31,291 nucleotides of DNA from NCBI GenBank assembly GCA_023393115.1, contig JAEWMS010000035.1:1-31291 (forward strand), read 5' to 3'. The position numbers and the translations under genes were made by a program. The notes under the pieces were generated by a model. The model was not told the DNA's origin. It did no database searches and saw nothing but the letters and a program-made list of their open reading frames with translations. This DNA is from Bacillota bacterium. GTDB lineage: Bacteria > Bacillota > Clostridia > Acetivibrionales > DSM-1351. Each line of letters begins with the position of its first letter. Positions within the stretch are counted from its first letter, which is position 1. Below, piece by piece: positions 13,484-21,734 of the stretch.

Positions 13484-14087
13484 ATGTTTCTTAAAGTTAA
13501 TAGGCGTAAATAAATACTTACTGCTATTTTGGTGACAAAGGCCAACCGGTCCGAACAGGTATAATATATAATTTCAGCCTGGCCGAGAATCGAAGGGCCG
13601 GATCCATTATAAAGCAGACAATTCTTACGACGCTGGGGAGCTATACTCTGAATGAATATGAACCTGTTAAATATACTTATGGATCCAATATATTTGGAAT
13701 GAGCGTGAGGAAGCCTTCGGTCAAAAGTTATGATGTCATGGACGAAACAAGTTTCAGGAAAGTTCAGCCGGAGAACACAGTAAGGTTTTATCATACATTA
13801 ACCAAGAACCTCCGGGGGCAGCTGCCAATTTTTCCAATCCTCAAGAGCAGATGAAGCACTATTGTGCTCAGGTCATGCAGATCGTACCACTGTACTCACT
13901 GGAGGACTATAAGTCGTACATGAAAGAGCAGGTCAAGGAGATACTGAAGCAAGAAACTACCGCCGGCAAGCCTGAAGGATTTCAAAAGCTACTTGCCGGG
14001 TCTGCAGGTTATGATATAAGTGATTACGTCTCTCCAGGTTCTGACGGCCTATTAATCGGTTACAGGAACAGGCTATCAATTAATTAG
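13484..14087 (+). pseudogene. Decayed, frameshifted gene or genes
   Basis: AGGAG (13474-13478) and ATG at 13484 give MFLKVNRRK and then a stop. That short start resembles the N-terminus of IS1634-type transposases. A second frame continues without its own start (DKGQPVRTGIIYNFSLAENR, later KSYDVMDETSFRKVQPENTV) to a stop near 13853. A third frame, open from about 13731 and with an ATG at 13851, runs to 14087 (YSLEDYKSYMKEQVKEILKQ; SDYVSPGSDGLLIGYRN). Overlapping open frames of similar higher-GC composition suggest one or two genes broken by frameshifts. The family is not recognised; the transposase idea rests on nine residues and is weak. Repeat motif GCTTGCGATACTCGCT stands just upstream. 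Confidence 0.45.
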
Positions 14088-14154
14088 GATTATGATTTCA
14101 AATTATCGTAGTGAGTACCAAAATGTTTTCTTTAACACTACAAGAAGATCATAT

Positions 14155-14181
14155 ATGATTGTTCAAAATTGGAACAATCAT
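14155..14181. repeat. Palindrome with 10-bp arms
   Basis: ATGATTGTTC (14155-14164) and GAACAATCAT (14172-14181) flank AAAATTG. It resembles the palindromes of the 8.1-10.7 kb cluster and lies beside the TGTCGGTA repeats and the tRNA. Confidence 0.6.
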
Positions 14182-14230
14182 TGTCGGTAAGATTTTATTT
14201 ATTTTAAGACCTGTCGGTAAAATGTCGGTA
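14182..14230 (+). repeat. Three TGTCGGTA direct repeats beside the tRNA 3' end
   Basis: TGTCGGTA occurs at 14182-14189, 14212-14219 and 14223-14230. Short direct repeats close to a tRNA 3' end are what integrase arm-type sites look like. No integrase gene is present in the window, so this is suggestive only. Confidence 0.4.
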
Positions 14231-14234
14231 TTTG

Positions 14235-14279
14235 AATAAAACAAAAGAAGTACCAAACTCCATGAAGATTGGTACTTCT
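14235..14279 (-). terminator. Terminator of the tRNA-Arg transcript
   Basis: Reading the minus strand, AGAAGTACCAA pairs perfectly with TTGGTACTTCT across a 12-nt loop (14279-14246) and is followed by TTTGTTTT. It begins directly at the tRNA's CCA end. Confidence 0.8.
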
Positions 14280-14355
14280 GGTACGCCCGACACGATTCGA
14301 ACGTGCGACCTGCGGTTTAGGAAACCGACGCTCTATCCTGCTGAGCTACGGGCGC
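14279..14355 (-). tRNA. tRNA-Arg (anticodon CCU)
   Basis: The minus strand folds as a tRNA. The acceptor GCGCCCG pairs with CGGGCGT (first pair G-U), the D-arm is GCTC/GAGC, the anticodon loop is TTCCTAA with anticodon CCT, and the T-loop is GTTCGAATC. The 3' CCA is encoded. It reads AGG codons. Its 3' end points toward the accessory region on the left, as for a tRNA used as an integration site. Promoter and terminator are both visible. Confidence 0.93.
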
Positions 14356-14383
14356 GTAAATAATAAGACTCTGACGTTAAAAC

Positions 14384-14411
14384 ATTATATCATGAATAGC
14401 AAAAAAGTCAA
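14384..14411 (-). promoter_or_regulatory. tRNA-Arg promoter
   Basis: On the minus strand TTGACT (14411-14406) and TATAAT (14389-14384) are 16 bp apart, about 28 bp before the tRNA 5' end. Confidence 0.75.
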
Positions 14412-14448
14412 CGGTTAATAAGTAATGACTGATTTTTACTGGTTATTG

Positions 14449-14485
14449 AGATTAATAGATCAATAGATCAATAGACTATTAATCT
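14449..14485. repeat. Inverted repeat between tRNA and methyltransferase
   Basis: AGATTAATAG (14449-14458) and CTATTAATCT (14476-14485) are perfect inverted arms, with the direct repeat ATCAATAG in the loop. It lies downstream of the minus-strand methyltransferase gene; no T-tract makes it a good terminator. Confidence 0.4.
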
Positions 14486-14515
14486 ATTAGAGGTTTTTGA
14501 GTTAGAGGCATTATG

Positions 14516-15271
14516 TTAACTTTTATCTGCTACAAGAGTAAACTCACCGGGTAGGTTAGCATTTTTCCAGGCAGGATGTTCGTCGAACTGTTTAATAGTA
14601 AAGCCGCTGCCAATAACTGAGTTTATGATGTCACTCAAGGTATATCTTCTAAGTTTACACTTCGGAAAGTTCTCACGAATTTCCTGATCATAAAACTTAG
14701 CATGAGCCATTTCAGCCTCAACAATTTCGGTTGAGAAATAGCCGGTTATGGGGTTTCCTAACTCATTGGCATCAGTAAATTTATGGATAGGATGAAAGTC
14801 ACTGCATATCATTCTACCACCGTTTTTTAGAAGTGAGTACATAATTTCCATAAAGTAGGTAATATCATGGAAATAGTGCAGAATGTCGCCCTCCATGAAA
14901 ACAATATCGAAATAATTCCGGTATACCGACATATCAATATCCATTACATCCCCAACAACATACTCAATTTTCGTTTGAGCTGCAGCAGCTGTTTCACGGG
15001 CATATTTCATATTTTCTTTTGATATGTCAAATATAGTTACATCAGCGCCAAGCAAAGCAAGCGGCACTGCTTTTTTTCCGCAGGAACCGCAAATATTGGC
15101 TACTCTTAAGCCTTCAACATTTCCAAAGTATGCAGAATACTTTTTTAACATAGCGCGAGGGTTCTCTAATATCTTGTGAGCGAATTTGCCCGGCGCTCCA
15201 AGTTCTCTGCACCAATAATCATACGCATTATATTCCCATGCAAATTTATTTTTTTCAGCGTATTCTCCCAT
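14516..15271 (-). CDS. Class I SAM-dependent methyltransferase, 251 aa
   Basis: I chose ATG at 15271, which follows GGAGGT at correct spacing; a longer frame to 15304 has no site. The Rossmann methyltransferase motifs are present: motif I as VANICGSCGKKAVPLALLG (near residue 55), an acidic residue after strand 2 (VTIFDIS), and post-motif VVGDVMDID. The strand-4 region is YFDIVFMEGDILHYF and the later part NGGRMICSDFHPIHKF. These bind S-adenosylmethionine. The substrate is unknown: small-molecule methyltransferases of this shape are common, and no target-recognition domain is visible. It is first on the core-like side of the tRNA and appears monocistronic. Confidence 0.85.
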   Translation of the reverse strand: MGEYAEKNKFAWEYNAYDYWCRELGAPGKFAHKILENPRAMLKKYSAYFGNVEGLRVANICGSCGKKAVPLALLGADVTIFDISKENMKYARETAAAAQTKIEYVVGDVMDIDMSVYRNYFDIVFMEGDILHYFHDITYFMEIMYSLLKNGGRMICSDFHPIHKFTDANELGNPITGYFSTEIVEAEMAHAKFYDQEIRENFPKCKLRRYTLSDIINSVIGSGFTIKQFDEHPAWKNANLPGEFTLVADKS

Positions 15272-15733
15272 AATACCTCCAATATAATTTATTTGTAAAT
15301 TCAAGTAAGAACATAATGTAGAGTAATAACAATAGCAATAGCTATGGCTCCAGAGAAGATGACGACGTGTAGTTTATTACGTTAGTAAAAGGTTTTAGAA
15401 ATACTGTGAAGAGTATTTTATCAATAAATAGCTAATAAGTCTATATACCAATATAGTAAAATTTCAACAGCTTTATTTTAACGGCTATAATTTTATCCTT
15501 CACTCCCAAATCGTTAGGTATATAGTCTTAATTTTTACAATTAATGTATGATTTCCTAGCATAATGTTGTAAAGTAGTCTGTGATAGTAGTAATAAATCA
15601 GAGCTAAATGACATCAAGTACCTAAAGTAAATGGCATCAAGTATCTAAATTAAGTGACATCAAGTGTCAGTCTAAAGATGTTACTTATCAAGGCACGAAA
15701 AAATGAAAATGATATAAAATGGAGGGTAAGCAT
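15272..15733. other. Divergent intergenic region
   Basis: No gene seen. It lies between the minus-strand methyltransferase and the plus-strand exported protein and must hold both promoters. I could not pick out clear boxes. The only notable structure is the triple 23-bp repeat at 15605-15669. Confidence 0.5.
15605..15669. repeat. Three 23-bp direct repeats
   Basis: TAAATGACATCAAGTACC (15605), TAAATGGCATCAAGTATC (15628) and TAAGTGACATCAAGTGTC (15651) repeat at exact 23-bp steps. Read on the minus strand the array begins TGACACTTGATGTCACTT, which looks like one end of an IS21-type element with iterated binding sites. It may equally be an operator array for the gene 65 bp downstream. Confidence 0.65.
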
Positions 15734-17137
15734 ATGAAAAGCCGAAAATTATTGATAATGATTTTGGTTGTAGTTTTATGTATGCAGGTTATTATTTTAC
15801 CGGTGTCGGCAGTGAATAGTACAAGGCTGTTTCCGGTCTATGCAAATGGAGTATTTAACTATGTGGATGTAAACAGTAAGGTAGTATTAAAGACAGAATA
15901 CGGGTTCGCAGATGATTTCGTAAATGATGCAGCATGTGTTATGAATGAGTTCGGCGGTATGAGTTGGTACATCGATACAAAAGGTAAGATTATTGATGAA
16001 TCAGAAGTACCCGAGTCAGCCAATTTAGCTTTTACAGGTGCAAGAAGGTTTAGTGGGGATAAGCTTGTAGATATCAGTGAACCGGTAAAATCATATACAG
16101 AGCCTGACAAAGAAATGGAGAATATTACCGTTTACATTGATGAATATGATCTGGGAGATGGTTTTAGAATGCGTGAGTCCAACGCAGGAGGAGCGCCCAG
16201 AAGAGATCTGTTGAAGAATGGAAAAGTAATGGTTACAAATACTAAGCAATTTCAAGATGTAGATATCTTTTTAATTGTAAAGTATGATAATGAAAAAATG
16301 TTACGTATCGTGTACATGGACTATGCGGACAATGGAAAGATGAAAACTGCTTATTTTGATTATAACGGAAAGCCAAAGTGGACCTCAGTTAAGGAACCGG
16401 CTCTATCGGTGAACATAGGTGGTAAAAAGGCTGTGTTTACATCAAAGTGCGTTATTGAAAGTGGGGTAGTTTTGGCTCCGGCTCAAGATTTGTACAAAAG
16501 TGTAGGCCTCACATATAAGTGGGATTCAAAAAATCAGACTATTACAGGGACAAAGAAGGGGCTTACTATTAAAATAAAGATTGGAAGTAAAACAGCTACT
16601 GTAAATGGGAAAACGACTCAACTTGATGCCCCTGCAAAGATAAATAACAAAATTCCCATGGTATCATTGAAATTTGTTGCGGAGAAGGCAGGTTATAAAT
16701 TCACTTGGGATAAAGAGAAAAATACCATTGATATAATTGTAGCAACCAACACTAAAACAACCTTAACTAAAACAGTGAAAAAGGAGTCAGCAACAGAAAA
16801 GTCGGCAAAAGATTTAGGTATTGCGTTTACTAATAATTTGGATAAGTCTGAAAATGCTTACATGTACATAGGCTACAGTACAAAAGAAAAGTTACAGGAT
16901 AAATCCAAGTGCAGCGTTATGTTAATTGATGAGGCACTTAAGAATCAAATTGACAGCGGTCTTACAGAAGAGGCACGTAAGGAAATTACAAGCATTTTAG
17001 ACAATGCCAAGGAAGTTAAAGACACGGTATTCTTAAATTATAACATTAATAACAAACCTGTAAACATACTTATTTTCCCTAAGAAAGATGACAATAAGTA
17101 TCTGGATGACATAAATATAAATGTCATATTTAAGTAG
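15734..17137 (+). CDS. Exported WG-repeat and copper-amine-oxidase-N domain protein, 467 aa
   Basis: I chose ATG at 15734, preceded by GGAGGGT; ATG at 15719 overlaps that site. Residues 1-27 are a signal peptide (KLLIMILVVVLCMQVIILPV, cleavage after VSA). Residues ~30-95 resemble a WG-type beta repeat (FNYVDVNSKVVLKTEYGFAD; WYIDTKGKII). Residues ~230-340 are a copper amine oxidase N-terminal-like domain: VIESGVVLAPAQDLYKSVGL, then YKWDSKNQTITGTKKG, IPMVSLKFVAEKAGY and FTWDKEKNTIDI. Despite its name this domain is not catalytic and is very common in exported clostridial proteins, probably as a wall or ligand-binding module. A soluble C-terminal domain follows. Likely cell-surface or secreted; exact role unknown. 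Confidence 0.8.
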   Translation: MKSRKLLIMILVVVLCMQVIILPVSAVNSTRLFPVYANGVFNYVDVNSKVVLKTEYGFADDFVNDAACVMNEFGGMSWYIDTKGKIIDESEVPESANLAFTGARRFSGDKLVDISEPVKSYTEPDKEMENITVYIDEYDLGDGFRMRESNAGGAPRRDLLKNGKVMVTNTKQFQDVDIFLIVKYDNEKMLRIVYMDYADNGKMKTAYFDYNGKPKWTSVKEPALSVNIGGKKAVFTSKCVIESGVVLAPAQDLYKSVGLTYKWDSKNQTITGTKKGLTIKIKIGSKTATVNGKTTQLDAPAKINNKIPMVSLKFVAEKAGYKFTWDKEKNTIDIIVATNTKTTLTKTVKKESATEKSAKDLGIAFTNNLDKSENAYMYIGYSTKEKLQDKSKCSVMLIDEALKNQIDSGLTEEARKEITSILDNAKEVKDTVFLNYNINNKPVNILIFPKKDDNKYLDDININVIFK

Positions 17138-17173
17138 AAGGAAAAATTCAGGGAATCAAATCTTCCATAGCGT

Positions 17174-17220
17174 AAAACCACCCGTTACATCAAAAAAATG
17201 AGTAATGAGTGGTTTTCTAT
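17174..17220. terminator. Bidirectional intrinsic terminator
   Basis: AAAACCAC (17174-17181) pairs with GTGGTTTT (17209-17216), extended by TTAC/GTAA. T-rich tracts lie on both outer sides, so it can serve the exported protein gene (plus) and the zinc-ribbon gene (minus). Confidence 0.75.
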
Positions 17221-17223
17221 TTA

Positions 17224-18375
17224 TTAACCGCCTGTATAGGTACTTATCAGGAAATAACCTGCCGAGATAAGTGCTATAATGACTGCGATCAGTAACGTAA
17301 CCTTCCAAGGAGATAGAGGTGACTTTCCATCTACTTTACCCGTTTGACCGTTTATCATATAGCCATACAGTTTGTCTTTGTATTTGAAGGATGAGAACCA
17401 TAGTGGCAGCAGTACATGTCTGTATTTTTTATTATTGTAGACTGTTTTAAAATTCAGTGCGCTTACCTCATCAGCGTTAATTTGAGCTATAATACCTCTT
17501 TCAATGAGCCCGGACAAGCGTTCTTTTGCAGTTTCCCACCCGGTTTTCAAATCCACCGAATAGCGCTCAGCCTTAAATCCGGACAGGTATTCAGGTTTGT
17601 AAGGAGTCAAATCTTCCAAATTATAAGGAAGAATACTGTCATACATTTCATCATCAATATGGACTGAGGAATCTACTAAATAATTCTTGAAATTCTCAAA
17701 GTAATTACCCGAGACAGGATACCAGCGGGTACGCCTTTCCTGATGTGCCACCTGCTCTGTTTTTCCGTTTCGGGTTTCGGTTTTGTATACGGTAACGTAA
17801 TAGTATTCACCAGCCATGGCAGAGTAAAAGGAGCTTGTATCGGCATCAAACAACCAGCAGGGAACATACATTCCGGTCAGCTGCACATGCTGGTTGTTCA
17901 CACCTTTTTTTAGCTTGGAAGGGGCCAGCCACTTCCCACTAAGCCACTTTTTATACAGGCCAATAGCTGTTTCAGAATTTATTTTAAAGGGAATTATGCT
18001 CTCAGGCATTATTCCTGTTGTTATTACTTCATCTTGTATATTGCTGTTTCCGCAAAAGGGGCATCGGTCAGCAACAACAAAGGCATCAAAAATTGTTTCT
18101 GCCCCACAATTTTTACACTTGACGGCATGACTTTTTTCCCCCCACACCTGAGGTTCAAGCTCACTGTCATTATCAAAGCCATAGGCTGTAGGGTGCTGTT
18201 TGTTATCCTCCATACTGAGGGTATACTTGCAGTACTCGCATTTCAGATTATGACCTTCGGGATCAAAAACCATAACCCCGCCACAAGAGGGGCATTTAAA
18301 GGAGGTGGCAGCTGTTTGTGGTACACCTTCATGGTTTACGGTAGCCTTTGAATTAGAAGTATTTATTTCACTCAT
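17224..18375 (-). CDS. Zinc-ribbon membrane protein (YdjG-like), 383 aa
   Basis: ATG at 18375 follows AAGAGGT. The N-terminal part has two zinc ribbons: FKCPSCGGVMVFD...LKCEYC (residues ~27-51) and VKCKNCGAETIFD...RCPFCGN (~85-112). A long soluble middle follows with the motif GMYVPCWLFDADTSSFYSAM. One membrane span lies at the C-terminus (VTLLIAVIIALISAGYFLI), with only STYTGG beyond it, so most of the protein faces the cytoplasm. It resembles Bacillus YdjG, which is encoded with PspA and the SPFH protein YdjI in envelope-stress biology. Here it is 32 bp downstream of an SPFH gene, which supports that comparison. No pspA or ydjH homologue is next to it. Confidence 0.75.
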   Translation of the reverse strand: MSEINTSNSKATVNHEGVPQTAATSFKCPSCGGVMVFDPEGHNLKCEYCKYTLSMEDNKQHPTAYGFDNDSELEPQVWGEKSHAVKCKNCGAETIFDAFVVADRCPFCGNSNIQDEVITTGIMPESIIPFKINSETAIGLYKKWLSGKWLAPSKLKKGVNNQHVQLTGMYVPCWLFDADTSSFYSAMAGEYYYVTVYKTETRNGKTEQVAHQERRTRWYPVSGNYFENFKNYLVDSSVHIDDEMYDSILPYNLEDLTPYKPEYLSGFKAERYSVDLKTGWETAKERLSGLIERGIIAQINADEVSALNFKTVYNNKKYRHVLLPLWFSSFKYKDKLYGYMINGQTGKVDGKSPLSPWKVTLLIAVIIALISAGYFLISTYTGG

Positions 18376-18407
18376 ACGTTTGACCTCTTAAGGATTTATT
18401 GAACATC

Positions 18408-19496
18408 TTACTGCTTTTGACCGCATTCAGGACAGAATTTGCTTCCGCCCGGCAGCTCAACTCCGCAGCCTGTACATTTTATTACAGCAGGTGCAACCTT
18501 GGTTCCACACTCAATGCAGAATTTCGCTTGTGCTGAAAGCTGTGCACCGCAGGTAGAACAACTTATTTTGCCGGGCGCAGGGGTTTGTGCTCCAGCCGTC
18601 CCTTGAGAATCCTGCTTCTGGCCTGCGTTTTGCTGTCCGGCTGAAAAAGCCTCAGCAAATATATTGCCTATACCTATTCCGGCTCCCAGACCGACTCCGG
18701 CACCGGCGGCCCCACCTGGGTTTTGTGCGGCATCTCTGATGGCCTCGGCAGCCTGATACCTTGTATATTGATTAAGGCTATCTCCTATAATACCCATTGA
18801 GGTACGTTTATCAAGAACCTTTTCCACTTCCTCAGGAAGGGATATGTTTTCTATAACAAGGGTCGCAAGAGTCAATCCCAAAGCTTCAAAGGCCTTATCA
18901 AGCTTCTTTCTGGACATGGCTGCAATCTCATCATATTTTGAGGCCAGATCCAGGGCGGGAATAGCCGCTTCAGCCAGTAAGTCTGAAATACCTGCAACTA
19001 TTTTGCTCTTCAATTGTCCTGTAATTCCATCAATGGTGAACAGGGCGGAAGTACCAAAAACCTCCTTTAGGAAAACCGTTGGGTCAGATACCTTGAAGGA
19101 ATAAGTACCAAACATTCTAATGCGCAGCATACCAAACTCTGCATCTCTCATCATTACCGGATTTGTAGTTCCCCATTTGCAGTTGGTAAACTGTTTTGTA
19201 TTTATGAAATAAACCTCTGACTTAAAGGGAGAATTAAACCCGTATTTCCAAGACTTTAACTTAGTCAGAACAGGAAGGTTCTGAGTATCCAGGGTGTATC
19301 TACCCGGAGTAAAAATGTCTGTAAGCTGGCCTTCATCAACAAAAACCGCTATTTGAGATTCTCTGACCGTCAGCTGGGCCCCCATTTTTATTTCCTTATT
19401 TTCAACAGGAAAGCGGTAGACCATTATGTTAGAACTATTATCAGTCCATTCTATTACTTCTATAAATTGTGACTTAATAAAATCAAATATTCCCAT
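18408..19496 (-). CDS. SPFH-domain protein with C-terminal zinc ribbons (YdjI-like), 362 aa
   Basis: ATG at 19496 follows AGGAGG. Residues ~1-230 are an SPFH/band-7-like domain of the 'virion core protein' group: MGIFDFIKSQFIEVIEW, then SQIAVFVDEGQLTDIFTPGR and RMFGTYSFKVSDPTVFL. A Gly/Ala-rich linker (GGAAGAGVGLGAGIGIGNIF) follows, then two CxxC zinc ribbons: CSTCGAQLSAQAKFCIECG and CTGCGVELPGGSKFCPECG. There is no membrane segment; such proteins bind membranes peripherally and, in Bacillus, YdjI links PspA to membrane proteins. It is first in a two-gene minus-strand operon with the YdjG-like gene. Family assignment is solid; the stress-response role is by analogy. Confidence 0.82.
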   Translation of the reverse strand: MGIFDFIKSQFIEVIEWTDNSSNIMVYRFPVENKEIKMGAQLTVRESQIAVFVDEGQLTDIFTPGRYTLDTQNLPVLTKLKSWKYGFNSPFKSEVYFINTKQFTNCKWGTTNPVMMRDAEFGMLRIRMFGTYSFKVSDPTVFLKEVFGTSALFTIDGITGQLKSKIVAGISDLLAEAAIPALDLASKYDEIAAMSRKKLDKAFEALGLTLATLVIENISLPEEVEKVLDKRTSMGIIGDSLNQYTRYQAAEAIRDAAQNPGGAAGAGVGLGAGIGIGNIFAEAFSAGQQNAGQKQDSQGTAGAQTPAPGKISCSTCGAQLSAQAKFCIECGTKVAPAVIKCTGCGVELPGGSKFCPECGQKQ

Positions 19497-19855
19497 CCCT
19501 AACCTCCTGGATAATTAATAAGTTAATTAAAACTATTTCGCTGAGTTATCAATAATAAAATAGTAGTATATTACTATATACTTTATCATAAGTACACTGA
19601 AATTGTAATAATCAGCAATAAAAATGATTTTTAAGGAAATCTGTGGAAAATACCTTATCCTTGTTCTATAATTTAATATATTGACAATTTAGTATTTGAC
19701 GCCATAAAAAGGGGTATAAATCATCTTATCGTTTTATTATCATTATTTATGTGCAAGTTTTTTACTAAAATTGATAAACTAATTATGAGTTTATTAATAT
19801 GGACGGTTTAAGTAATTATGAGAACCATGCAATAATATATTGAGGAGGTAGTTGG
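19497..19855. other. Divergent intergenic region upstream of pepF
   Basis: AT-rich, no gene seen. It must carry promoters for the SPFH gene (minus) and pepF (plus). For pepF, TTGACA at 19681-19686 with CATAAA at 19703-19708 (spacer 16) is a candidate. A TAGTAGTATATTACTATA near-dyad at 19561-19578 may be an operator. Nothing else stands out. Confidence 0.45.
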
Positions 19856-21661
19856 ATGACGACAAACAACGCATTACCAAAGAGACAGGATATCGATTCC
19901 AGGTTTAAATGGAAGCTGGAGGATATATATAGTGATATTTCAGTATGGGAGCAGGATTTTAAGAGAGTTAAGGAGCTGGCAGAGCAGATAAAGGGTTTTC
20001 AGGGCAAGCTGGCCGAAAACGCACAGAAGCTTTTGGAGTGCTTCAAAAAGAGCGATGAACTCTTATCCTTGAATGATAAGGTTTTTGTGTATGCCAGAAT
20101 GAAGAGGGATGAAGATAATGCTAATGCCACCTATCAGGCATTGACCGAAAGAGCGTCTTCTCTGGCAACAGAGGTGTATTCCGCAATATCCTTTATAGTT
20201 CCTGAAATGTTGAGTATTCCCGAGGACACATTACTATCTTATGTAAATTCCAATAATGAACTGTCGGTTTATCTGTTTATGATAAAGGAAAACCTGCGAC
20301 AGAAGGAGCACATTTTATCCGAAAGAGAAGAACAAATACTGGCTATGTCTTCTGAAATATCCGACACTGCCGGGGATGTTTTTACAATGTTCAACAACGC
20401 TGATATCAAATTCCCCTACATAAAGAATGAAGAGGGGGAAGAGATCGAGGTAACAAAGGGAAGATATGTTGCGTTTTTGGAAAGTAAGGACAGAAGGGTC
20501 AGAAAAGATGCCTTTGAAGCGGTTTACAGCTCATATAAGAAAATGAGGAATACGTTGGCTGCCTCACTGACAGGCAATGTTAAGAAAAACAGGTTCTATT
20601 CCCTTGTAAGAAAGTATCCATCAGCATTGGAAGCTTCACTGGACAATGACAATATTTCAGTTAATGTGTATACCAACTTAATTGAAACAGTAAATAAAAA
20701 TTTGCCTTTATTGGACAGATATTTGAAGTTGCGTAAAAAGGTTCTTAAGCTTGACGAATTGCATATGTATGATCTATATGTACCTATGGTTGAGGAATTT
20801 GACAAGAAAATACCTTATGAAGATGCCAAGACAATTGTGGCTGAAGCTTTGAAACCCCTGGGAGAGGAATATATAACCTACCTTAAGAAGGGCTTCGACT
20901 CCTCATGGATAGATGTGTATGAAAACGAGGGTAAAACCAGCGGGGCTTACGCATGGGGCTCATACAAGACTCATCCATATGTCCTTCTCAACTACCAGGC
21001 GAAAATAAACGATGTATTCACTCTTGCACATGAAATGGGCCACGCACTGCACTCTTACTATACAAATATGACGCAGCCCTATGTTTATTCGGAATACAAG
21101 ATATTTGTAGCAGAGGTTGCTTCAACGGTTAATGAATCCCTGCTGATGAGATATCTGCTGCCAAGAGCCTCCAGCAAACAGGAAAAGGCATATCTTTTGA
21201 ATCACTATCTGGAGGAATTCAGAGGAACAGTATTTAGACAGGTAATGTTTGCAGAGTTTGAAAAAATGATTCATGAAAAGGTTGAACAAGGTGATGCGCT
21301 CAATGCCCAGGAATTGAGCGACATGTATTATGGACTCAACAAAAAATATTTCGGAGAGACTGTAAATGTTGATGAGGATATAGCTATGGAATGGTCCAGA
21401 ATACCTCATTTCTACAGCAGCTTCTACGTTTATAAATACGCCACTGGGTTTTCGGCTGCAACTGCAATAGCCGAAAAAATTCTTACAGAAGGAAAACCTG
21501 CAGTTGATAAGTATCTCGAGTTCCTGAAGAGCGGTGGTTCAAATTATCCTTTAGAGCTGCTAAAGATAGCGGATGTTGACCTTTCAACTCCTCAGCCCAT
21601 ACAGGACGCTTTAGATGTATTCGAAAAGACTCTCGATGAGTTGGAAGAGTTGTTGAAATAG
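19856..21661 (+). CDS. pepF: Oligoendopeptidase F (peptidase family M3), 601 aa
   Basis: ATG at 19856 follows GAGGAGG. The zinc-binding motif HEMGH lies at residues 392-396 (LAHEMGHALHSYY), and the third ligand glutamate lies in the following YKIFVAEVASTVNE. The length of ~600 and the N-terminal start RQDIDSRFKWKLEDIYSD are standard for PepF. The enzyme hydrolyses short peptides (about 7-17 residues) in the cytoplasm as part of peptide turnover. It is not exported, since there is no signal peptide. The M29 aminopeptidase and S66 peptidase follow on the same strand. The 73-bp gap to the next gene shows no terminator, so a peptide-recycling operon is plausible. Confidence 0.95.
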   Translation: MTTNNALPKRQDIDSRFKWKLEDIYSDISVWEQDFKRVKELAEQIKGFQGKLAENAQKLLECFKKSDELLSLNDKVFVYARMKRDEDNANATYQALTERASSLATEVYSAISFIVPEMLSIPEDTLLSYVNSNNELSVYLFMIKENLRQKEHILSEREEQILAMSSEISDTAGDVFTMFNNADIKFPYIKNEEGEEIEVTKGRYVAFLESKDRRVRKDAFEAVYSSYKKMRNTLAASLTGNVKKNRFYSLVRKYPSALEASLDNDNISVNVYTNLIETVNKNLPLLDRYLKLRKKVLKLDELHMYDLYVPMVEEFDKKIPYEDAKTIVAEALKPLGEEYITYLKKGFDSSWIDVYENEGKTSGAYAWGSYKTHPYVLLNYQAKINDVFTLAHEMGHALHSYYTNMTQPYVYSEYKIFVAEVASTVNESLLMRYLLPRASSKQEKAYLLNHYLEEFRGTVFRQVMFAEFEKMIHEKVEQGDALNAQELSDMYYGLNKKYFGETVNVDEDIAMEWSRIPHFYSSFYVYKYATGFSAATAIAEKILTEGKPAVDKYLEFLKSGGSNYPLELLKIADVDLSTPQPIQDALDVFEKTLDELEELLK

Positions 21662-21734
21662 TGCTAAACTATTCACTGACCATTTAACAGCATTTTAAGC
21701 CAAAAAATCATAATAATAATCGGAGGAATTGATA

